From: Tenggerimyces sp963762635 | GTDB lineage: Bacteria > Actinomycetota > Actinomycetes > Propionibacteriales > Actinopolymorphaceae | Reading direction: 5' to 3' | NCBI GenBank assembly: GCA_963762635.1 | Contig: CAVXLQ010000004.1 | Location: 585,474 to 649,473, forward strand | DNA length: 64,000 nucleotides | Shown: positions 36,775 through 45,796 of the stretch, one piece after another | How the letters are laid out: the number at the start of each line of letters is the position of its first letter | Numbering within the stretch: position 1 is the first letter of the stretch | Program-made: the position numbers and the translations under genes | The notes under the pieces: model-generated | Database searches by the model: none | What the model saw: the letters and a program-made list of their open reading frames with translations, nothing else | Told to the model about the DNA's origin: nothing

Positions 36775-37986
36775 TCAGGCTGGGTCGAGGACTGGCTCGG
36801 CTGCCGGCGCCTTGAGGAACGTCGTGGCCACGGCCGCCGCGATGGCGAGCACCGCGATGACGAGGCCGGTGGCGGCGGCCGCCGCGGGGGAGTAGGCACC
36901 GATCGCCAGGCCGCCTGCGACCGAGCCGATCGCGATGCCCAGGTTGGCCGCGGACGCCGGAAGTGCCTGCGCGAGCTGGCCACCAGGTCCGGCCAGCGCG
37001 ACCACGCGGTACTGCAGGGAGGGCGCCGAACCCATCCCGAACAGGCCCAGGGCGAACAACGCCAGTGCGGCGAGGAAGGCGGTCCCACCGAGGAAGAACA
37101 GCGCTGCCAGCGAGAGCGCGATCCCGCTGGCACCGATGACGAGGGTGCGGGCGGCGTTGGCGTCGGCGAACCGGCCGCTGCCGAAGCTGCCGACCGCGGT
37201 CGCGACGCCGAAGGCCAATAGGTACGCGCTGATCAGCCCTCCGCTGACCCCGGTGACGCTTTGCAGGAAAGGCACCATGTACGTGTTGAACGCGGCCGCT
37301 CCGGCGAAGATCAGCGCGCCAAGGCCGAGCACGGCGAGCACCCGCGGGGCGAACGCGTGCCTTGCCTGGCGCCCGGCTCCGCCTCCCGAAGCCGCGACGG
37401 ACGGCACGACCACCAAGGTCGCCACCAACGCGGCCGCGGCGAGCACCACGACCGCGGCGAACGAGCCGCGCCATCCCAGTGCCTGGCCCGCCAGCGTGCC
37501 CAGCGGCACGCCTACGGCGGAGGACACCGCGAAGCCGGAGATGACCACCGACATCGCCCGCCCGGTGCGCTCGGGCGGAACGAGCGAGACGGCGACAGCG
37601 ATCGCCGTCGCCGTGAGCAACCCCTGCCCGGCGCCGGCGACCGCCCGCGCCGCGACGAACAGCTCGTACTCGGCGGTCAGGACCAGCACCAGGTTCGTCA
37701 GCACCGACAGAGCCAGCGCACCGACCAGGAGCGTTCGCTTGTTCACCCTGATCGTCAACGCGGTGAGGAGCGGGCCGCCGACCGCCATCCCCAGCGCCTG
37801 GGCGGTCAGCAGGACGCCGGCGGCGGGGATGGACACGCGCAGGTCGGCGGCTATCAGGTCCAGCATGCCGATCGCGAGCATCTCCGAGCAGCCCAGGACG
37901 AACGTCGCCAGGAACAGCGTGGTCAGAGCGAGCCCCGGCTTACGCGGGGTCGGTGTACGTACGGTGTCGATCGTCGCCTGCGACAT
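36775..37986 (-). CDS. MFS efflux transporter (DHA1-like)
   Basis: A 403-residue membrane transporter with twelve predicted helices. It resembles the arabinose-efflux/chloramphenicol-resistance group (AraJ, Cmx): VLGCSEMLAIGMLDLIAADL in helix 1, the loop 2-3 region NKRTLLVGALAL, and the helix 5 antiporter-like segment AVSSAVGVPLGTLAGQALGW with the GxxxGPxxG-type motif replaced by GVPLGTLAG. It is divergent from eno. The substrate is unknown; a small toxic compound is likely. Confidence 0.92.
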   Translation of the reverse strand: MSQATIDTVRTPTPRKPGLALTTLFLATFVLGCSEMLAIGMLDLIAADLRVSIPAAGVLLTAQALGMAVGGPLLTALTIRVNKRTLLVGALALSVLTNLVLVLTAEYELFVAARAVAGAGQGLLTATAIAVAVSLVPPERTGRAMSVVISGFAVSSAVGVPLGTLAGQALGWRGSFAAVVVLAAAALVATLVVVPSVAASGGGAGRQARHAFAPRVLAVLGLGALIFAGAAAFNTYMVPFLQSVTGVSGGLISAYLLAFGVATAVGSFGSGRFADANAARTLVIGASGIALSLAALFFLGGTAFLAALALFALGLFGMGSAPSLQYRVVALAGPGGQLAQALPASAANLGIAIGSVAGGLAIGAYSPAAAAATGLVIAVLAIAAAVATTFLKAPAAEPVLDPA

Positions 37987-38156
37987 GGGTCCGCGCTCCT
38001 CGGTAGGTGGTCATTCATCCACCGACGTTCGAGAGGGCCGCGATTCGACATCGCCGGGTGCGAGTCCGGCAGGTGGGTCGGTCCTCGGGCAAGTCGCGGA
38101 GCGCGGTTAGGCTCGTCCGTGGACAGCTGGACCAGATAGTCATGGGAGGGTATTTC

Positions 38157-39455
38157 GTGGCCACCATCGAGGCCGTCGGCGCGCGGGAGATCTTGGACTC
38201 GCGCGGCAACCCCACTGTCGAGGTCGAGGTCGCCCTCGACGACGGCACCATCGAGCGTGCGGCCGTTCCGTCCGGCGCGTCGACCGGGCAGTTCGAGGCC
38301 GTCGAGCTCCGCGACGGCGACGACAAGCGCTACGCCGGCAAGGGCGTCCAGACCGCCGTCGACGCCGTGCTCGACGACGATCGGGCCGGAGCTGGTCGGG
38401 CTACGAAGCCAGCGAGCAGCGGCTCGTCGACCAGAAGCTGATCGACCTGGACGGTACGCCGAACAAGGCGCAGCTCGGCGCGAACGCGCTCCTCGGCGTC
38501 TCGCTCGCCGTCGCCCGTGCCGCCGCCGAGTCGGCCAACCTGCCGCTCTTCCGCTACATCGGCGGACCGAACGCGCACCGGCTCCCGGTGCCGATGATGA
38601 ACATCATCAACGGTGGCGCGCACGCCGACAACAACGTGGACTTCCAGGAGTTCATGATCGCCCCGATCGGCGCTGCCACGTTCTCCGAGGCACTGCGCTG
38701 GGGTGCCGAGACCTACCACTCGCTCAAGTCGCTGCTGAAGAGCCGCGGCCTGTCGACGGGCCTCGGCGACGAGGGTGGCTTCGCGCCGGACCTCGCCGTC
38801 GAACCGCGGACGCGCTGGAGCTGATCAAGACCGCCGTCGAGAACGCCGGCTTCCGCTGGGGCCCAGACATCGCGGTCGCGCTGGACGCGGCGGCGACGGA
38901 GTTCTACGACGCCGACAAGAACGCGTACGTCTTCGAGGGCGCGCCGAAGTCGTCGGACGAGATGGCGGCGATGTACGGCGAGCTGCTGGACGCGATACCC
39001 GATCGTCTCCTTCGAGGACCCGCTGGCCGAGGACGACTGGGCCGGCTGGACCGCGATGACCGCGGCGATCGGCAGACCGCGTGCAGATCGTCGGCGACGA
39101 CCTGTTCGTCACCAACCCCGAGCGCCTGGCCCGCGGCATCAAGGAGTCGGCGGCGAACTCGATCCTGATCAAGGTCAACCAGATCGGCACGCTGTCGGAG
39201 ACGCTCGACGCCGTCGACCTGGCGCACCGGTCCGCGATGACCTGCATGATCAGCCACCGTTCGGGCGAGACCGAGGACACCACGATCGCCGACCTCGTCG
39301 TCGCGACGAACGCCGGCCAGATCAAGTCCGGCGCCCCCGCCCGCAGCGAGCGGGTCGCGAAGTACAACCAGCTGCTCCGCATCGAGGAGGAGCTGGACGA
39401 CGCCGCACGGTACGCCGGACGTTCGGCGTTCCCGCGCTTCACCGGCGGGGCCTAG
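38157..39455 (+). pseudogene. eno: Enolase, frameshifted by six single-base insertions (probably sequence errors)
   Basis: Enolase interconverts 2-phosphoglycerate and phosphoenolpyruvate. All family blocks are present but in shifting frames: AREILDSRGNPTVEVEV, NIINGGAHADNNVDFQEFM, GLGDEGGFAPDL, then the late GDDLFVTNPERLARGI and SHRSGETEDTTIADL. Removing one base at 38378 (C), one of 38398-38400 (G), 38795 (G), 38808 or 38809 (G), 38995 (A) and 39074 (A) gives a continuous 430-residue enolase of normal length, with SNRDALELIK and ELLDAYPIVS restored. GTG at 38157 has GGGAGGG upstream. A single-copy essential gene would not survive this, so errors are likelier than decay. Confidence 0.93.
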
Positions 39456-39625
39456 GCCGTGTCTCTTAACTATCGCCTGACGCGCGACACCCGCATCCGC
39501 CTGGCCGCGGTCCAGTTCGCCATAGGACGAACTATGAATTCCTCCTGCACCACGCCTGGCCGCGGTGCGCCGCGCGCCATCGCGCTACGCGCGATGACCA
39601 GCGCTACTCAAGAGACACGGCCTAG
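39452..39625. mobile_element. MITE-like element with terminal inverted repeats at the eno stop codon
   Basis: An element of about 166 bp has 12-13-bp terminal inverted repeats, GGCCGTGTCTCTT on the left (39455-39467) and its exact complement on the right (39610-39622). It is flanked on both sides by CTAG (39452-39455 and 39622-39625), a four-base target duplication of the type made by IS5-family transposases. There is no transposase, so it must have been moved in trans. The left CTAG contains the eno stop TAG, and the downstream ftsB-like gene starts four bases after the right end. Confidence 0.8.
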
Positions 39626-39628
39626 CCC

Positions 39629-40273
39629 GTGCCGGGCCCTCGTCGCAGCCCGCGTCCTGCCGCTCGTGGCAGGACGCGGGCAGGCACGTCCCCGGGCTCG
39701 CCGGGGCGTGGCGCGCGGTCGGGCCCGGAACGTACGCGCCGCACCGTCCCGACGGACGTGCCGGCCGCTCCCGCCGGGCCGTCGAGGCCGTCGGGGCCGT
39801 CCGCCTCGGCGGCGGCCAGGAGGTCGAGCCTCACCGGCCGGGCCGCGATCCTCGCGCTCGTCCTTGCCGCATTGGTCGTCTCGTACGCCTCGTCGCTCCG
39901 CGCGTGGGCCGAGCAGCGCTCGCAGATCGCCGCGCTGAAGGCCGAGCAGGCGGAACGTACCGAACGCGTCGGCGAGCTCGAGGGCGAGCTCAACCGCTGG
40001 AACGACCCCGCGTACATCGAGGCGCAGGCGCGCGAACGGTTCGGCTGGGTGCTGCCCGGCGAGACCGGCTACAAGGTCGTCGACGAGACCTCCGACTCGA
40101 CCGTCCAGCCGCCGACCGAGAAGCCGTCCGACAAGAGCACCGCGACGCGGCCCTGGTGGTCGACGTTGTGGGGCAGCGTCGAGAACGCCGGCAACCCACC
40201 GGCTCCGTCGGCCGAGCCGAAGAAGCCCAAGCCGGCGGCGACGATCGACCCGGAAGCCACGCCCGGCCAGTGA
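39629..40273 (+). CDS. FtsB/DivIC-type septum formation initiator
   Basis: A protein of about 214 residues with a single membrane helix (AAILALVLAALVVSYASS near residues 72-90), a following coiled coil (QRSQIAALKAEQAERTERV) and the conserved segment WNDPAYIEAQARERFGWVLP typical of DivIC/FtsB. It bridges FtsL and FtsQ in the division complex. The first 65 residues are basic and low in complexity; the GTG at 39629, right after the MITE, has no clear RBS, so the true start may lie further in. It lies in its conserved place after eno and overlaps the next gene (GTGA). Confidence 0.88.
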   Translation: MPGPRRSPRPAARGRTRAGTSPGSPGRGARSGPERTRRTVPTDVPAAPAGPSRPSGPSASAAARRSSLTGRAAILALVLAALVVSYASSLRAWAEQRSQIAALKAEQAERTERVGELEGELNRWNDPAYIEAQARERFGWVLPGETGYKVVDETSDSTVQPPTEKPSDKSTATRPWWSTLWGSVENAGNPPAPSAEPKKPKPAATIDPEATPGQ

Positions 40274-40773
40274 CGGTTTCTCCCTCCGACGTCGACGCGG
40301 TCAGCGCGCAGCTCGGCCGGCCCGCCCGCGGCGTGCGTGCGGTCGCCCACCGCTGTGGCTGCGGCCTGCCGGACGTCGTCGAGACCGAGCCGCGGCTGCC
40401 GGACGGTACGCCGTTCCCGACCACGTTCTACCTGACCTGCCCGCGCGCGGCCGCCGAGCTCGGGCGGCTGGAGGCGAGCGGGCTGATGCGCTCGTGGACC
40501 GAGCGGCTCGCCTCCGACCCCGAGCTGGCGGCGGCATACCGGAAGGCGCACGAGGCGTACCTCGCCCACCGCGAGTCGATCGCCTCCGTACCCGAGATCG
40601 CGGGCGTCTCGGCAGGCGGCATGCCGGACCGCGTGAAGTGCCTGCACGCATTGGTCGGCCACTCACTGGCCGCCGGGCCAGGCATCAACCCGCTCGGCGA
40701 CGAGGCCCTGGCATTGCTGCCGGACTGGTGGGCCGACGGGCCCTGCGTGGGTGAGGAGCCCGGCACTTCCTGA
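40270..40773 (+). CDS. DUF501 domain protein
   Basis: A 167-residue protein of the DUF501 family found in the actinobacterial eno-ftsB-ppx cluster. Recognisable parts are QLGRPARGVRAVAHRCGCGL, PFPTTFYLTCPRA and GMPDRVKCLHALVGHSLA. Conserved Cys and His residues (RCGCG, CLHALVGH) suggest metal binding. The GTG start overlaps the ftsB-like stop by four bases. The function is unknown. Confidence 0.92.
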   Translation: MTVSPSDVDAVSAQLGRPARGVRAVAHRCGCGLPDVVETEPRLPDGTPFPTTFYLTCPRAAAELGRLEASGLMRSWTERLASDPELAAAYRKAHEAYLAHRESIASVPEIAGVSAGGMPDRVKCLHALVGHSLAAGPGINPLGDEALALLPDWWADGPCVGEEPGTS

Positions 40774-40999
40774 GGTCGTGGCGAGTTCGTTGCCGTGAAT
40801 TCGTCCTGCGACTCCAGCCTTCAGAGGTTCTTCGGCACCCGTCACCTAGAGCCAGACGCCTGCTCCCGGGAGGGGGTCGATCCTGTGACCGAACTCGACT
40901 TCGGTGCGGTGAAGGCAACTGAGCGCTGCCCATGAACCCAGTCGAACAGCATGCAACCGGACGCTGGACGGACACGGCCGCGCGGTACCGTCTGCCGCT

Positions 41000-41911
41000 A
41001 TGAGAGTCGCGGCGATCGACTGTGGGACGAACTCGATCCGGCTGCTCGTGGCCGATGTCGACGCGGGGGCGGGGAAGCTCGTCGACCTCGATCGGCGGTT
41101 GGAGATCGTACGGCTCGGGCAGGGCGTGGACCGGACCGGTCAGCTCGCGCCCGAGGCGTTGGAGCGGACGTTCGCCGCTTGCAAGGTGTACGCCGACCGC
41201 ATCGCCGAGCTCGGTGCGGAGCGGGTGCGGTTCGTGGCGACCTCGGCGACGCGGGACGCCTCGAACCGTTCGACGTTCGTGGACGGCATCCGCGAGCTGC
41301 TCGGCGTCGAGCCCGAGGTCGTGACCGGTGCGGAGGAGGCGGCGCTCTCGTTCGCCGGCGCGACACGGGAGCTCAGCGAGGACAGCCCGTACCTCGTCGT
41401 CGACATCGGCGGCGGGTCGACGGAGTTCGTCCTCGGCGGCGCCGAGCCGGAGGCGTCGATCTCGGTGGACATGGGCTGCGTACGCCTCACCGAGCGCCAC
41501 CTGAACACCTCGCCGCCCACGATGGAGGGCGTGTTCGCCGCGCTGGCCGAGGTGGAGCGCCAGCTCGACCTCGCGGCCGCCGAGGTGCCGTTCGAGCAGG
41601 CGAAGACGTTCGTCGGCCTCGCCGGAACGGTGACGACCGTCGCCGCGATGGCGCTCGACCTCCCCGCCTACGAGCCGGAACGCATCCACCACTCGCGCAT
41701 CTCTGCCGCCGACGTGCACACGGTGACCGAACGGCTGCTGCACCTGTCGCACGACCAGCGGGCCGCGATGCCGTTCATGCACCCCGGCCGCGTCGACGTG
41801 ATCGGGGCGGGCGCGCTGATCCTGGACTGCATCGTGCAACGTGCGAAGGCCGCCGAGGTCGTCGTCAGTGAGCACGACATCCTCGACGGCATCGCCTGGT
41901 CGCTCGCCTAG
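41000..41911 (+). CDS. ppx: Ppx/GppA family exopolyphosphatase
   Basis: A 303-residue phosphatase of the ASKHA superfamily acting on polyphosphate or pppGpp. The phosphate-1 loop is AAIDCGTNSIRLL at the start; the catalytic glutamate lies in TGAEEAALSFAGA, and the second glycine-rich loop in VVDIGGGSTEFVL. The C-terminal region has GLAGTVTTVAAM and the DVIGAGALIL helix. It is the short form without a HD-type domain. A spacer of 226 bases separates it from the DUF501 gene, where only a 16-codon open frame is seen. Its stop overlaps the convergent gene by four bases. Confidence 0.94.
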   Translation: MRVAAIDCGTNSIRLLVADVDAGAGKLVDLDRRLEIVRLGQGVDRTGQLAPEALERTFAACKVYADRIAELGAERVRFVATSATRDASNRSTFVDGIRELLGVEPEVVTGAEEAALSFAGATRELSEDSPYLVVDIGGGSTEFVLGGAEPEASISVDMGCVRLTERHLNTSPPTMEGVFAALAEVERQLDLAAAEVPFEQAKTFVGLAGTVTTVAAMALDLPAYEPERIHHSRISAADVHTVTERLLHLSHDQRAAMPFMHPGRVDVIGAGALILDCIVQRAKAAEVVVSEHDILDGIAWSLA

Positions 41912-42777
41912 CTCCCGACGGGGACGGTCGTCAGGAGCCTGCCGTCCTTGTCGTACGCCTCGACCTTCTTCAACGTCACCTCGGTCTTGGTGACGAAGAA
42001 GTACTGGCGCAGCTCCCAGCCCATCGTCCAACCGGCGACGACGCCCTCGTACCTCTTGCCGTGGGCGTCGATGCCGACCACGCGGTCGACGGTGGTCGCG
42101 GCCCGGCCGGCGTAGAACTCGTACCCGGTCTCGACGTGGTCGCCGTCCCCGTCGACCGGGAGGTTCAGCGCATGCGACGACGTCAACGTGGCGTTGCCAG
42201 CGTCCCCTTGCTCGGGCAGCGTGGGGCCTGAGCAGCCCGCGCCCTCGCCGGCGTTCTCCGGACCACTCAGCCAGAGGGTTCGGTAGCAGAGCATCGGCTT
42301 GCCGGACGGGTTCCGCGGCGCGTCCGCCTCGACCCGGTACGCGCCCAGCGCCCAGCGGCTGCCGTCGTTCCCCTTCACCACGTCGATCGGGACGAAGTGT
42401 CCGTCGCCGAGGTCGTCGATCCGCTGCGCTGCCTCGAAGACGTCCTGGGCTTCCTTGGTCGTGAGGCGGCCGCTGGCGTCGGGCCACATCTCGAGCGACG
42501 GGTTCGGCGAGGGGTGGATGTCGCCCGGCGGCGGGGGGATCGACGGCGTCGGCGTCGCGGCTGGCGTGAACGTCTGGTCGTTCGCGCTGAGCGCGTTGAC
42601 GCCGACCACAGCGGCCACGCCGACGCTCGCCGCCGCGAGCCCGATGAGAACGGGCCGTACGCGGCGTTGCTTGCGCAGCCGCGGCTCGGTCGCCCGCCAC
42701 AGCGCGTGGATGTCGACCTGCCGGGTCGACGCCTGGTCGTCGAGTGCTTCGCGCACCCTGTCTTCGAGCCTGTTCAT
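41908..42777 (-). CDS. Membrane-anchored protein paired with an ECF sigma factor
   Basis: A 289-residue protein with a cytoplasmic N-terminal stretch of about 40 residues, one membrane helix (VLIGLAAASVGVAAVVGVNA) and a large outer domain with a proline-rich linker. Its ATG overlaps the sigma factor stop by four bases. This arrangement is that of a membrane anti-sigma factor, but no zinc-binding HxxxCxxC is present, so the role is only inferred from topology and coupling. Confidence 0.8.
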   Translation of the reverse strand: MNRLEDRVREALDDQASTRQVDIHALWRATEPRLRKQRRVRPVLIGLAAASVGVAAVVGVNALSANDQTFTPAATPTPSIPPPPGDIHPSPNPSLEMWPDASGRLTTKEAQDVFEAAQRIDDLGDGHFVPIDVVKGNDGSRWALGAYRVEADAPRNPSGKPMLCYRTLWLSGPENAGEGAGCSGPTLPEQGDAGNATLTSSHALNLPVDGDGDHVETGYEFYAGRAATTVDRVVGIDAHGKRYEGVVAGWTMGWELRQYFFVTKTEVTLKKVEAYDKDGRLLTTVPVGS

Positions 42778-43283
42778 GACTGCTTCTCCAAGATGTCGGC
42801 GAGCTCCCGGAGAGCCCGTGAGACGTGCGACTTGACGGTGGTGGGCGCGACGCCCATGACGTCGCCGGCCTCGGCGTCGGTGAGGTCCATCCAGTAGCGG
42901 AGGACGAGCGCCTCGCGCCGCCGTACCGGCAACCGGTCGACCGCGCGGATCAGCTCGCGGTGCTCGTCCCGGATCACCGCGGCCTCCTCAGCCGACGGCG
43001 CCGGCCGCTCGGGCGGCGGCTGCTTGCGCCGTACGACGTACAGGTGCCGATGCCGGCCGCGGACCAGGTTGACCACGGTCCGCTGCAGGTAGCTGACCGG
43101 GTCGCGGGCCCTGTCCCAGGCTTGGTAGAGCCGAACGAACGCCTCCTGCGCGACGTTCTCCGGATCATCGGCACCGAGCAGGGCCGCGAGCCGCACCATC
43201 CGAGCGGCCTGCCCGAAGAACAGCTCCCCGAACTCCCCGTGCGCGGTGTCCACCTCGGGACTCGCTCTCGTGACAAGTTCCAC
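42774..43283 (-). CDS. ECF sigma factor (SigE family)
   Basis: A 169-residue RNA polymerase sigma factor. Region 2 includes DDPENVAQEAFVRLYQAWDR with the -10 recognition helix, followed by DPVSYLQRTVVNLVRGRHR. Region 4 has RLPVRRREALVLRYWMDLTD and the helix-turn-helix GVAPTTVKSHVSRALREL. The type is that of the SigE-like (TIGR02983) group of Actinobacteria. It is followed by a coupled membrane protein. A divergent D-aminopeptidase gene starts 70 bases away. Confidence 0.94.
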   Translation of the reverse strand: MELVTRASPEVDTAHGEFGELFFGQAARMVRLAALLGADDPENVAQEAFVRLYQAWDRARDPVSYLQRTVVNLVRGRHRHLYVVRRKQPPPERPAPSAEEAAVIRDEHRELIRAVDRLPVRRREALVLRYWMDLTDAEAGDVMGVAPTTVKSHVSRALRELADILEKQS

Positions 43284-43353
43284 GCTCTATAGATGCGCGA
43301 CTTGCCTGGAAGTTGCACAGGCTAGATCGCCCGATTCCTGGCAGAGTCGGTGC

Positions 43354-44172
43354 ATGCGCGTACTGGTCTCGGTGGACATGGAGGGCATCGCCGGTGTCGT
43401 CGACGGCGTGGATGTGCGGCCGGGGGAGGGCGAGTACGAGCGCAACCGCCTGCTGATGACCGAAGAGGCCAACGCCGCGGTCAGGGGTGTCTTCGCGCAC
43501 AACGGGTCGGCGGAGGTGCTGGTGAGCGACGCGCACGCGCGGTTCCGCAACCTGCTCCCCGAGAAGCTCGACCGCCGCGCCCGCCTGCTGCGGGGTAAGC
43601 CGAAGGCGTGGGGCATGCTCGCCGGCATCGAGTCGGGCGTGGACGCGGTGGTCTTCGTCGGCTACCACGGCAAGGCCGGCTCGGCGCAGTCCGTCCTTGC
43701 CCACACGGTGAACGGCGCGGTGTTCGCGGACGTCAGATGCAACGGCACCTCGCTGGGCGAAATAGGGCTGAATGCCGCATTAGCCGCACATCACCAGGCC
43801 GTCCCGGTCCTCGTCGCAGGGGACGACACCGTGGCGGCCGAGGCGGGCGGGATCGTTCCCGGCATTCACGCCGTCGTGGTCAAGCGCGCCCTCGGTGCCC
43901 GAGCGGCCGAGTCGCTGCACCCCGAGGAAGCCTGCGCGCGCATCGAGGCAGGCGTACCCGACGCCCTCCGCGACCGCGCCGCCGTCCGCCCACCGCGCTA
44001 CGGCGACAAGGTGGAACTGGAGATCGACGTCCTCAACCCCGGCATGACCGAGCTCGCCCTGCTGATCCCAGGGATGGAACGCGCGGACGGCTGCACCCTC
44101 CGCTACCAGGCCGCCGACTTCCCCACTGCCTACCGGCTGGTCCAGCTCGTCTCCGTCCTCGGGAGCAGCTAG
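43354..44172 (+). CDS. M55 family D-aminopeptidase (DppA-like)
   Basis: A 272-residue zinc peptidase resembling B. subtilis DppA, which releases N-terminal D-amino acids from peptides and so may recycle cell-wall peptides. The zinc ligands align well: D8 and E10 in VSVDMEGIAG, H61 in VSDAHARFRN, H105 in GYHGKAGS, and E in NGTSLGEIGLNA. The ATG at 43354 was chosen because the conserved first strand begins there. It stands alone, divergent from the sigma factor gene. Confidence 0.93.
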   Translation: MRVLVSVDMEGIAGVVDGVDVRPGEGEYERNRLLMTEEANAAVRGVFAHNGSAEVLVSDAHARFRNLLPEKLDRRARLLRGKPKAWGMLAGIESGVDAVVFVGYHGKAGSAQSVLAHTVNGAVFADVRCNGTSLGEIGLNAALAAHHQAVPVLVAGDDTVAAEAGGIVPGIHAVVVKRALGARAAESLHPEEACARIEAGVPDALRDRAAVRPPRYGDKVELEIDVLNPGMTELALLIPGMERADGCTLRYQAADFPTAYRLVQLVSVLGSS

Positions 44173-44231
44173 CCCCAAAGAAGTCGGCGCGAGCTGTCGA
44201 ATCCCGTCACGCCCCGAACGTCGGTGGGTAG

Positions 44232-44384
44232 TCGAAGGAGCTCACCCACCTCAGCGACCAGCTCAACGCCGACCGGCGCCGCCACCCGATGGTGCGGATC
44301 GACAAGCCCTACACGTTCGAGGGCAGGCCGCAGCTGGTCATGCACCAGCCCACGGCCGGATCGAGCCGCTCGGCATGGGAGTAG
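44232..44384 (+). pseudogene. Remnant of a DUF899 (thioredoxin-like) gene
   Basis: A short open stretch without a start codon reads KELTHLSDQLNADRRR, then HPMVRIDKPYTFEG and RPQLVMHQPTAG before a TAG. The order of these parts resembles the N-terminus of DUF899 proteins, with an internal deletion joining FEG to RPQL. A stop codon directly precedes it. It looks like a decayed leftover in the 284-base spacer before the next gene. Confidence 0.45.
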
Positions 44385-44456
44385 GCCCCACCAACCTCCG
44401 CCTGCTCGACGACTACGAGAGCTGACCCACCGAGAGTCTGTGCCAGGCTGCGTTCC

Positions 44457-44855
44457 ATGAACGGGATGGAACGCAGCCTCCGGCGCATCGCCGCGGCGGA
44501 CGCCGCGTGGGACGCCATCGTGGGCATCGGACTGCTCGCGGCGCCCTGGACGGTCAGCGGCTGGTTCGGCCTCGAACGAGGCGGGCTCTGGCCGCTGTTC
44601 ACGGTCCTCGCCCTCGGGACGTTCGCGTTCATGGCCGCGCTGATCCGCGCCGCCCTGGGCCACGACACCCAAGCCATCGTCCGCGCGGCCGCCATCGCCA
44701 ACGCCGTGGCGGTCCCGGTGATCGTCGCTGTCCTGGTCGCCGTCGAAGGCCTCCAGGCACCGGCCGTCGCCGCCCTGATCGCGGCCGCCCTCATCTGCGC
44801 CGTCTTCGCCGTCCTGGAGTACCGCGCGACCCTGGCCGCGCCGCAGGAGCAGTAG
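44457..44855 (+). CDS. Small four-helix membrane protein
   Basis: A 132-residue protein with four hydrophobic segments (about residues 18-38, 45-65, 76-97 and 103-122). The first helix region has AADAAWDAIVGIGLLAAPWT. No known function is recognised. It precedes the GntR-regulated sugar cluster but has its own stop 160 bases before that regulator, so it may be separate. Confidence 0.75.
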   Translation: MNGMERSLRRIAAADAAWDAIVGIGLLAAPWTVSGWFGLERGGLWPLFTVLALGTFAFMAALIRAALGHDTQAIVRAAAIANAVAVPVIVAVLVAVEGLQAPAVAALIAAALICAVFAVLEYRATLAAPQEQ

Positions 44856-44933
44856 ACCAGTGGTCCGCAACCCGCCCTCAACGGCCCAGGTCAGCCACAA
44901 AGGCGCAGGCCAGCGAGCGGACGGGTGGTCTAC
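44853..44933. promoter_or_regulatory. Candidate GntR half-sites upstream of the regulator gene
   Basis: TAGACCAGT (44853-44861, within the palindrome GACCAGTGGTC at 44855-44865) and TGGTCTAC (44926-44933) match halves of the DasR/NagR operator consensus ACTGGTCTAGACCAGT. Their place before the GntR gene suggests autoregulation; neither is a full site. Confidence 0.35.
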
Positions 44934-45015
44934 ATTCGATCCGTCAGGGGATAGCGCCAGAGCGCGATCTGGCGTCAAGTAGAGAGGCAGCGGCGGAGTA
45001 GGGAAGGAGTCGGCT

Positions 45016-45768
45016 ATGCAGAGCTCGCCCCCCGGCAAGGTTGGAGAGATCCGAGCACGGCTGCTCAGCCTCGTCGACAATCTCCCCGAGGGTGCGCTGC
45101 TGCCGTCCGAACGCGAGCTCGCCGCCAAATGGCAGGTCTCGCGAATGACCCTCCGCAGGGCCATGGACGAGCTCGTTGCCGAAGAGCTGCTCATCCGCAG
45201 ACAAGGCAGCGGTACGTTCACCTGCCGCCCCAAGGTCGTCCGGCGCCTCGTGATGACCTCGTTCTCCGACGACATGCGCCGGCGCGGACTCACACCGGGC
45301 AGCAAGACGCTCGAGTTCCGCAGGCATCGCGCGGATCGCGGCCTCGCGCGACGCCTCCGAATCCCCGTTGGCGACATGGTCCTGGCGTTCATCCGCCTCC
45401 GTACGGCAGACGACATGCCGATGGTGGTCGAACGCACCAGCCTCCCCGACGCCTACGTCCCCGGACTGCAGCCGGAGGACCTCAACAACTCCTGGTACGA
45501 ACTCCTCGCCGCCCGCTACGGGGTCGAGGTCGCCACCGGTACGTCACGGCTCGAACCAGCGATGCCCGACGCCAAGACCGCCGAGTGGCTCGGCATCCCG
45601 GTTACTCAACCCTGCTTGGTGTTTCGAACGACAGTCCTCGATGGCCGCGGACGCGTCTTCGAAACCGGCAGTGCCGTCTATCGCGGTGATCGCTACACGC
45701 TCACCGCCGAGCTCCGACCTCCTCGACAGGTCGTCCGCCCCAACGTCGGCATGGGGCCCACGGGGTAA
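45016..45768 (+). CDS. GntR/HutC-type regulator with UTRA domain (DasR/NagR-like)
   Basis: A 250-residue repressor. The winged helix near residues 20-65 reads LPSERELAAKWQVSRMTLRR and ends in QGSGTFT; the C-terminal UTRA ligand domain includes FSDDMRRRGLTPGSKTLEF and VFETGSAVYRGDRY. Regulators of this type (DasR, NagR) sense amino-sugar phosphates. It sits directly upstream of a sugar ABC transporter and nanE, and dre-like sites occur before it and before the opposing SIS-GH84 operon. This supports control of amino sugar uptake and breakdown. Confidence 0.9.
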   Translation: MQSSPPGKVGEIRARLLSLVDNLPEGALLPSERELAAKWQVSRMTLRRAMDELVAEELLIRRQGSGTFTCRPKVVRRLVMTSFSDDMRRRGLTPGSKTLEFRRHRADRGLARRLRIPVGDMVLAFIRLRTADDMPMVVERTSLPDAYVPGLQPEDLNNSWYELLAARYGVEVATGTSRLEPAMPDAKTAEWLGIPVTQPCLVFRTTVLDGRGRVFETGSAVYRGDRYTLTAELRPPRQVVRPNVGMGPTG

Positions 45769-45796
45769 AGTCCCTGCGTTCGCAACGGAGTCATTC

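Noticed and set aside
40774..40999. A 16-codon open frame beginning VTELDFGAVKAT after an RBS-like GGGAGG
   Set aside because: Too short and without a conserved match; left as spacer.
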